DNA from: a bacterium UBP18_UBA7526
Lineage (GTDB): Bacteria > UBP18 > UBA7526
DNA: 17,323 nt
Assembly: GCA_002478245.1 (NCBI GenBank)
Contig: DLMW01000088.1
Coordinates: forward strand, 1 to 17,323
Direction of reading: 5' to 3'
Part shown: positions 12,931 through 17,323 of the stretch, in pieces
Numbering within the stretch: position 1 is the stretch's first letter
How the letters are laid out: each line of letters opens with the position of its first letter
Translations under genes and position numbers: made by a program
The notes under the pieces: generated by a model
Told to the model about the DNA's origin: nothing
Databases searched by the model: none
What the model saw: the letters and a program-made list of their open reading frames with translations, nothing else

Positions 12931-13774
12931 TTTTCCTTCCCTCTTCTAAATTTAAAACTTCCCTTAAGGCAACCAGGGCTACCTCAATCTGGTCATCCCC
13001 AGGCTCTCTGGTAGTGATCCTCTGAAGTTGGAGGCCAAGGAAGTTGATGAAGTGCCACCCCTTCTTCATAGAGAACCTGATGATCTCATAGGCAAGGGCA
13101 GCGATGATGGGAACGAGGCAGACGCGTAGGAGATGGGTCTTGAGAGAAGTGGCCTTTCCCAATAGGGAGAACAAAGGGATGCTCAGGATTAAGAAGATGA
13201 GGATGAAGTTCGTTCCACATCGTGGATGGAGAGTACTCTTATTCTTAGCATTCTCTATAGTTAAATCCTCTCCGGCCTCGTAGGTATAGACCGCCTTATG
13301 CTCTGCCCCATGATAGGCAAATAGCCTCTTAATCTCCTTTAATCGAGAGAGGGCCCAGAGATAAGCGAAGAAGAGAAAAAGACGAATAAATCCATCCAAG
13401 AGATTTTCAAGGATGCTACTTTCAATCTGAAATAGAATAGTTATAAAGGCAGGCAGAAATATGAAGAGGGTGATCGCTAAACCGATGGCAAAGATCATGG
13501 TGAGGCTCAGGGCAAGACCCGATATTCTTTCCTCTTCCTTTTTACTCTTCTCCCCAGCAGAGAAGGCCAAGGCCTTATAACCGATGACCAGCGCCTCCCA
13601 TAGGGCAATCACTCCCCGGCTTATGGGCTTCTTTAATAAGAGGCGACGAGGAGGGAGGATCTCCTTCCTTACCAGGATTTCTCCACCCTCCTTTCTGATG
13701 GCGATGGCCAAGGCATGGAGAGTCCTCATCATCACTCCCTCAATGACCGCTTGGCCGCCAACCCTTACTTTCAA
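12905..13774 (-). CDS. DUF1385 integral membrane protein (YqhQ-like), function unknown
   Basis: A membrane protein of the uncharacterised DUF1385 family. The N-terminus carries the hallmark VGGQAVIEGVMMR, followed by a soluble stretch with ISRGVIALWEAL. Hydrophobic segments follow: LALSLTMIFAIGLAITLFIF, then a region from FIRLFLFFAYLWAL, the segment FILIFLILSIPLFSLLG and LLRVCLVPIIAALAYEII. Between them is the second hallmark, FAYHGAEHKAVYTYE with the following STLHPRCGTNF; the clustered His, Glu and Cys suggest a metal or catalytic site, which is my inference. I favour TTG at 13774 because AGGGG lies about 8 nt upstream and this matches the short N-terminus before the GGQAVIEG motif; TTG at 13792 is the alternative (six residues longer) but lacks a ribosome-binding site. 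It sits between rpmE and prfA, a position I recall as common for this family. It overlaps prfA by 26 nt. Confidence 0.9.
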   Translation of the reverse strand: MKVRVGGQAVIEGVMMRTLHALAIAIRKEGGEILVRKEILPPRRLLLKKPISRGVIALWEALVIGYKALAFSAGEKSKKEEERISGLALSLTMIFAIGLAITLFIFLPAFITILFQIESSILENLLDGFIRLFLFFAYLWALSRLKEIKRLFAYHGAEHKAVYTYEAGEDLTIENAKNKSTLHPRCGTNFILIFLILSIPLFSLLGKATSLKTHLLRVCLVPIIAALAYEIIRFSMKKGWHFINFLGLQLQRITTREPGDDQIEVALVALREVLNLEEGRKNVREISPS

Positions 13775-13810
13775 AAAGTAAACCCCTGCCAAATATGATC
13801 TGTAATGATT

Positions 13811-13904
13811 GGTTTACGGTAAACCCCGTGAGAAAACTCAATAGATGTCTTCTTAAAGCTCTATGTTCTTGCTAAGAAGTAAAGGCCTATTAAAACGGTT
13901 AACC
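13811..13904. repeat. GTTTAC-type palindromic repeat in the rpmE/DUF1385 gap
   Basis: The gap of about 130-148 nt between rpmE and the DUF1385 gene contains GGTTTACGGTAAACC (13811-13825, palindromic around one base) and AACGGTTAACC (13894-13904) about 70 bp on. These are the same two ends as in the 10927-10980 and 11507-11563 elements, here in the opposite orientation and with a longer, unrelated middle. No convincing promoter or terminator is visible in the gap. Confidence 0.55.
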
Positions 13905-13905
13905 T

Positions 13906-13918
13906 TCAGTAATACTGA
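13906..13918. other. 13-bp palindrome just after rpmE
   Basis: TCAGTAATACTGA has 6-bp arms around one base and starts 5 nt after the rpmE stop on the minus strand. It is not followed by a U run in the transcript, so it is a poor terminator; it may be a processing hairpin or chance. Confidence 0.25.
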
Positions 13919-13922
13919 TCAC

Positions 13923-14126
13923 CTACTCTTTTAGTCTGTACTTCCTCTTGAACCTCTCCACCCTTCCCGCAGTATCAACCAGCTTCTGCTTGCCCGTGAA
14001 GAAAGGATGGCAGGCAGCGCAGATCTCCACTCTTATCTTGGGCTTTGTCGATCGGGTATGGATGATGTTACCACAGGCGCAGGTAATGGTGCAGTCCACA
14101 TACTTGGGATGAATCCCTTCCTTCAT
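13923..14126 (-). CDS. rpmE: Ribosomal protein bL31 (zinc-binding form)
   Basis: Component of the large ribosomal subunit at the inter-subunit bridge. The 67 residues start MKEGIHPKY and contain the zinc ligands Cys16 and Cys18 (TCACGN) and Cys36 and Cys39 (EICAACHPFFTG), so this is the zinc-containing C+ form rather than the zinc-free paralogue induced in zinc starvation. The end TGKQKLVDTAGRVERFKRKY is the standard signature. The ATG at 14126 lies 1 nt after the rho stop, and its strong ribosome-binding site GAGGGGGAT is formed by the last codons of rho (Arg-Gly-Gly), so rpmE is probably translated with rho. Confidence 0.97.
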   Translation of the reverse strand: MKEGIHPKYVDCTITCACGNIIHTRSTKPKIRVEICAACHPFFTGKQKLVDTAGRVERFKRKYRLKE

Positions 14127-14127
14127 T

Positions 14128-15381
14128 TCATCCCCCTCGATTCATAGACTTCAGGAATTCCTTGTTGGTCTTGGTCTTCTTCAATCTCTCTATCAGAAGT
14201 TCCATCCCCTCAACCACGTTGAGAGAGCTCAATGCCTTTCTTAAGACCCAGATGCGGTTCAATTCCTCCTTATCCAATAAGAGCTCTTCTCTTCTCGTTC
14301 CACTTCGGGAGATATCGATAGCCGGAAATACCCTCTTATCCACCAGCCTCCGATCGAGAACCAATTCCATATTCCCCGTTCCCTTGAACTCCTCAAAGAT
14401 TACCTCATCCATCTTGCTTCCCGTATCAATTAAGGCGGTGGCCAGAATGGTTAAGGAACCGCCTTCCTCAATGTTGCGGGCAGCACCAAAGAACCTCTTG
14501 GGTTTGGGTAAGGCATCGGCATCCACCCCTCCCGTTAGAATCTTTCCTGAATGGGGGCAGATAGTATTATATGCCCGGGCGAGCCTAGTGACAGAATCCA
14601 GGAGAATGATCACATCCTTCTTATACTCCACGAGCCTCTTGGCCTTCTCCAATACCATCTCCGCCACCTGGACGTGCCGGGTGGCCGGCTCATCAAAGGT
14701 AGAGGCAATAACCTCTCCCTTTACGCTGCGCTCCATATCCGTCACCTCCTCCGGCCTCTCCCCAATTAAGAGAACGATTAAGACGATCTCCAGATGGTTA
14801 GTGGTGATGGAATTGGCGATCTTCTGCAAGAGAATGGTCTTCCCTGCCCTGGGAGGGGAGACGATGAGGCCCCTCTGACCCTTCCCAATGGGGGTCAAGA
14901 GGTCCATGACCCTCTCTGAGATGGCATCGGCTCCAGTCTCCAGCCTGATCCTCTCCTTAGGATAGAGGGGGGTGAGGTTATCGAATAGTATCTTCTCCTT
15001 AGCCAGTTCTGGATTCTCAAAGTTTACTGCCTCAACCTTGAGTAGAGCAAAGAACTTCTCATCCGCCTTGGGAGGACGGATCTGGCCGGAGACGATGTCC
15101 CCTTTCTTGAGGCTGAAGCGCCTTATCTGGGAGGGGGAGACATAGATGTCATCTGGGCCAGGCAGGTAGTCGGTATTGGGTGAACGTAAGAAGCCGAAGC
15201 CATCGGGAAGGATCTCTAAGACACCCTCCCCGAAGAGAAGGCCCTCCTTCTTCGTCTGGGCCTCCAGGATCTTGAAGATGAGCTCCTGCTTCCTCAGGCC
15301 CCCTATCCCGGGGATCTTCATCTTCTTTGCCATATCACTCAACTCAGAAATGGTCTTTTCCTTCAGGGCAACGATATCCAT
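14128..15381 (-). CDS. rho: Transcription termination factor Rho
   Basis: Hexameric RNA-dependent ATPase and translocase that ends transcription at unstructured C-rich RNA. The 417 residues match the E. coli length (419) with no large inserted domain. An N-terminal helical region (1-45) precedes the cold-shock-like RNA-binding domain with GVLEILPDGFGFLRSP (53-68). The ATPase core has the P-loop SPPRAGKT (175-182), the catalytic region GERPEEVTDMERSV (207-220), Walker B VIILLDSVTRLARAYN (257-272), the Q-loop around HSGKILTGGVDADAL (277-291) and KRFFGAARNIEEGGS. The R-loop follows in FEEFKGTGNMEL. ATG at 15381 with GGGGTG 5 nt upstream. It has a 146-nt leader with strong inverted repeats, so it may be controlled separately from coaE; rho is autoregulated in several bacteria. 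Confidence 0.98.
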   Translation of the reverse strand: MDIVALKEKTISELSDMAKKMKIPGIGGLRKQELIFKILEAQTKKEGLLFGEGVLEILPDGFGFLRSPNTDYLPGPDDIYVSPSQIRRFSLKKGDIVSGQIRPPKADEKFFALLKVEAVNFENPELAKEKILFDNLTPLYPKERIRLETGADAISERVMDLLTPIGKGQRGLIVSPPRAGKTILLQKIANSITTNHLEIVLIVLLIGERPEEVTDMERSVKGEVIASTFDEPATRHVQVAEMVLEKAKRLVEYKKDVIILLDSVTRLARAYNTICPHSGKILTGGVDADALPKPKRFFGAARNIEEGGSLTILATALIDTGSKMDEVIFEEFKGTGNMELVLDRRLVDKRVFPAIDISRSGTRREELLLDKEELNRIWVLRKALSSLNVVEGMELLIERLKKTKTNKEFLKSMNRGG

Positions 15382-15385
15382 TTTT

Positions 15386-15505
15386 CACCCCATTAGAGAT
15401 AGCCCCGTTGATAATTCCATATCCACGGGGCGCAGATTATTGGTAAAGCCAGCACACCATCTATTATTATATAAGGATAACCCATTCTCATGATCTCTAA
15501 CGGGT
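15386..15505 (-). promoter_or_regulatory. Structured rho leader with competing stems and a possible promoter
   Basis: The 146-nt gap between coaE and rho holds several inverted repeats. CCCATTAGAGAT (15389-15400) pairs with ATCTCTAACGGG (15493-15504) over 12 positions including one G-U, and would cover three G residues of the rho Shine-Dalgarno (GGGGTG, 15386-15391). GCCCCGT (15402-15408) and ACGGGGC (15425-15431) form a perfect 7-bp stem. AACCCATT-like 15480-15486 can instead pair with 15499-15505, competing for the distal arm. A perfect TATAAT lies on the minus strand at 15466-15471, without a good -35 box; a transcript starting there would lack the distal arm. Folding was judged by eye. 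Confidence 0.45.
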
Positions 15506-15527
15506 CTTACCTCACCAAATAAATATT

Positions 15528-16142
15528 TTACCCCTTTTTATTGGCACTTGTCAAACGCAGCTGGTTGTAGACCTCTTTCGTTCTCTTTATGGTTTTCTTA
15601 ACTGGACCGCTATTATCGATGACGTAGTCAGCCAATTTCACCTTCTCAGATAAGGGCATCTGGGTGGCGATACGCTCCCCAGCCTCTTTCTCTGTCAAAT
15701 GGTCCCTCTGGGCCAGGCGTTTAATCTGAATTTTAGGACTTACAGTAACTACGATGAGCTTATCAACCAAGGACAGTTGCCCAGCCTCAATTAAGAGGGC
15801 AGCATCCACAATGACTATTCTTTCTCCCTTTTCCTTAAAACCCTCTATTCTCTTTTTGATCTCTTCCACTATTCTAGGATGGAGGATAGAGTTGAGTCTC
15901 TCCCTTTCTTTAGGGTCACTGAAGATTATCTTGGCCAATCTTCTTCTATTAATGGTCTGGTCTGGATTAAGGATCTCTCTTCCAAAATGATCTATGATCT
16001 CTTTATAACCTATCTCACCTGGCCTTACCATTCCCCGGGCAATAAAATCAGCATCAATAACCGGCAGACCAAGTCCCTTAAAGGTCTCACTTGCCACACT
16101 CTTCCCAGATGCCATGCCACCAGTCAGGCCGACTATTAGCAT
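15528..16142 (-). CDS. coaE: Dephospho-CoA kinase CoaE
   Basis: Phosphorylates the 3'-hydroxyl of dephospho-CoA with ATP, the last step of coenzyme A synthesis. The 204 residues match the family. The P-loop is GLTGGMASGKS (5-15); VIDADFIARGMV (28-39) carries the catalytic/CoA-binding Asp30 and Asp32; NRRRLAKIIFSDPKERERLNSILHPRI is the helical CoA domain with the conserved LHP, and VVDAALLIEAG the Walker-B-like strand. KIQIKRLAQRDHLTEKEAGERIATQM is the lid region and ADYVIDNSG the C-terminal signature. The ATG at 16142 has GGAGTAGGAA before it. It follows polA by 53 nt, without a terminator. Confidence 0.97.
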   Translation of the reverse strand: MLIVGLTGGMASGKSVASETFKGLGLPVIDADFIARGMVRPGEIGYKEIIDHFGREILNPDQTINRRRLAKIIFSDPKERERLNSILHPRIVEEIKKRIEGFKEKGERIVIVDAALLIEAGQLSLVDKLIVVTVSPKIQIKRLAQRDHLTEKEAGERIATQMPLSEKVKLADYVIDNSGPVKKTIKRTKEVYNQLRLTSANKKG

Positions 16143-16195
16143 TTCCTACTCCTGTATGGGGGTTAGGAGGAGAAACCCTTACTCACCCTTGTTTT

Positions 16196-17323
16196 TTAAC
16201 CCATCTCTGCCCAGTTCTTTCCTGTCTTTATATCAGCCTTTATGGGAACCTCCAACTCTAGGGAGCTCTCCATGCTCTCTTTGACTAATCTGGATACTTC
16301 CTCTACCTCATCCTTGGGGACCTCAAAGAGGAGCTCATCGTGGATCTGGATGATCATCTTGGCCCCTAGTCCCTCTTTCTCTATTCTCTCGCTTATCCTG
16401 AGCATGGCTACCTTAATGATATCGGCACTCGTTCCTTGTATTGGGGTGTTGATGGCCACCCTCTGGGCAAAGTTAGAGAGCCTGGGGTCGGGACTATTTA
16501 TCTCCGGGATATACCTCCTCCTTTTGAGTAATGTAGTAACATAGCCCTTCCTTTTTGCCTCTTCAATAATCCTCTCAATATATTCCTTCACCCCCTTATA
16601 CCTCTCAAAGTACTTAGTGATGTACTTCTCGGCCTCTTCCAAAGGGGTGCCCAGGTCCTTGGAGAGGCCAAAGGGGCTCATGCCATAGGAAAGGCCGAAG
16701 TTCACGGTCTTTGCTATGCGTCTTAGTTCGGGAGTAACCCCTTCTTTCGTGACCCCGAAGAGCTCACATGCTGTTCGGGAGTGGATGTCCTCTTCCTTGA
16801 AGAAGGCATCCCTTAAGGCTTCATCCTTTGAGATGTGGGCCAGGACCCTTAAGTCTATCTGAGAATAGTCAGCGGACAATAGGATAGAACCTTCTTTAGG
16901 GATGAAGGCCTTTCTGATCCTCCTTCCCAACTCTGTCCTTATCGGGATATTCTGGAGGTTGGGTTCAGAGGAAGAGAGCCTTCCCGTAGCGGTCACGGTC
17001 TGGTTGAAGGAGGTATGTACCCTTCCATCCAGAGGACTAATGAGTAAAGGTAAGGCATCGATGTAGGTTGACTTAAGTTTGGCCAGTTCCCGATACTTGA
17101 TGAGTAGATCGGGTAACCTATGACTCAAAGCCAATTCCCTTAAGACCCCTTCTCTCGTAGAATATCCGGTCTTGGTCTTCTCAATTACGGGGAGTTTTAG
17201 CTTCTCGAAGAGGATATAGGAGAGCTGCTGGGGGGAATTGATATTGAACTCCTCTCCGGCCAGGGAGTAGATCTCCCTCTCCAATGCTTTTAGCTCCAGG
17301 GCAAATTCCTTTGATAAAGACCC
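16196..17323 (-). CDS. polA: DNA polymerase I, C-terminal polymerase domain (truncated by window)
   Basis: The 3' part of the Pol I gene: the frame is open to the right edge of the window, so the 5'-nuclease and any 3'-exonuclease domain lie outside. The visible part begins just before the thumb/palm region (AGEEFNINSPQQL). It includes TATGRLSSSEPNLQNIPIR, motif A (DYSQIDLRVLAH), the O-helix motif B (RRIAKTVNFGLSYGMSPFGL) and motif C (QIHDELLFEV), with both metal-binding Asp residues. The O-helix has Phe at the position that favours discrimination against dideoxynucleotides. In motif A the Glu that acts as steric gate against ribonucleotides in Klenow is Asp here (codon at 16853-16855). It is the most upstream gene of the array seen here; repair and Okazaki-fragment maturation are the expected roles. 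Confidence 0.97.
   Translation of the reverse strand, partial: GSLSKEFALELKALEREIYSLAGEEFNINSPQQLSYILFEKLKLPVIEKTKTGYSTREGVLRELALSHRLPDLLIKYRELAKLKSTYIDALPLLISPLDGRVHTSFNQTVTATGRLSSSEPNLQNIPIRTELGRRIRKAFIPKEGSILLSADYSQIDLRVLAHISKDEALRDAFFKEEDIHSRTACELFGVTKEGVTPELRRIAKTVNFGLSYGMSPFGLSKDLGTPLEEAEKYITKYFERYKGVKEYIERIIEEAKRKGYVTTLLKRRRYIPEINSPDPRLSNFAQRVAINTPIQGTSADIIKVAMLRISERIEKEGLGAKMIIQIHDELLFEVPKDEVEEVSRLVKESMESSLELEVPIKADIKTGKNWAEMG

Noticed and set aside
13793..13922. Promoter for the DUF1385 gene in the gap after rpmE
   Set aside because: Best boxes match only 4 of 6 positions each and lie too close to the start codon.
16143..16195. Terminator between polA and coaE
   Set aside because: GGGTT and AACCC can pair over only five bases and no U run follows, so read-through is more likely.

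Overview
The window is a stretch of bacterial chromosome, clear from bacterial-type Rho, release factor 1 with its methylase PrmC, zinc-type L31, Pol I and MurA. Eighteen of the nineteen protein genes I accept as intact or window-truncated form one long, tightly packed array on the minus strand; the nineteenth, a small ArsR-type regulator, follows them on the same strand. The only plus-strand gene material is a broken transposase at the left edge. Arginine is mostly encoded by AGG/AGA, and GTG or TTG starts are used by purA, trpF, the dehydrogenase gene and the DUF1385 gene. The gene order (polA-coaE-rho-rpmE-DUF1385-prfA-prmC-murA, then his and trp genes) is of a kind I associate with deltaproteobacterial-like lineages or uncultured candidate phyla such as Omnitrophota. 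That placement is a guess; the sequence does not fix the taxon.

In transcription order (right to left) the array begins with genetic-information genes: polA (3' part only), coaE, rho with a structured leader, rpmE, a DUF1385 membrane protein, prfA and prmC. Cell-wall murA follows, then four histidine genes (hisD, hisB, hisA, hisI), three tryptophan genes (trpD, trpC, trpF), an aconitase/isopropylmalate-isomerase small subunit, an isocitrate-dehydrogenase-like enzyme, and purA. Many junctions are 0-1 nt gaps or short overlaps (rho/rpmE, prfA/prmC, hisD/hisB, hisB/hisA, DUF1385/prfA, trpF/leuD-like), so translational coupling is likely. The his and trp sets are incomplete here: hisG, hisC, hisH, hisF, hisE, trpE, trpG, trpA and trpB must lie elsewhere if the pathways are complete.

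The unusual content lies mostly between and inside the genes. (1) A palindromic repeat family built on GTTTACSGTAAAC sits in three gaps, and one copy appears to be inserted in frame in prmC. (2) A GGATCC-rich repeat lies in frame inside trpF. (3) A second repeat family occupies the three successive junctions hisI/trpD, trpD/trpC and trpC/trpF, and its end provides the Shine-Dalgarno sequence of each trp gene. (4) The rho leader can form mutually exclusive stems, one of which covers part of the rho ribosome-binding site. (5) The ArsR-type gene is bracketed by two near-identical palindromes, one lying in the spacer of a near-consensus promoter that faces into the gene. I see no CRISPR array, rRNA, tRNA, phage or obvious defence system, and no convincing intrinsic terminator. 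No stretch above 300 bases lacks a gene or gene relic.
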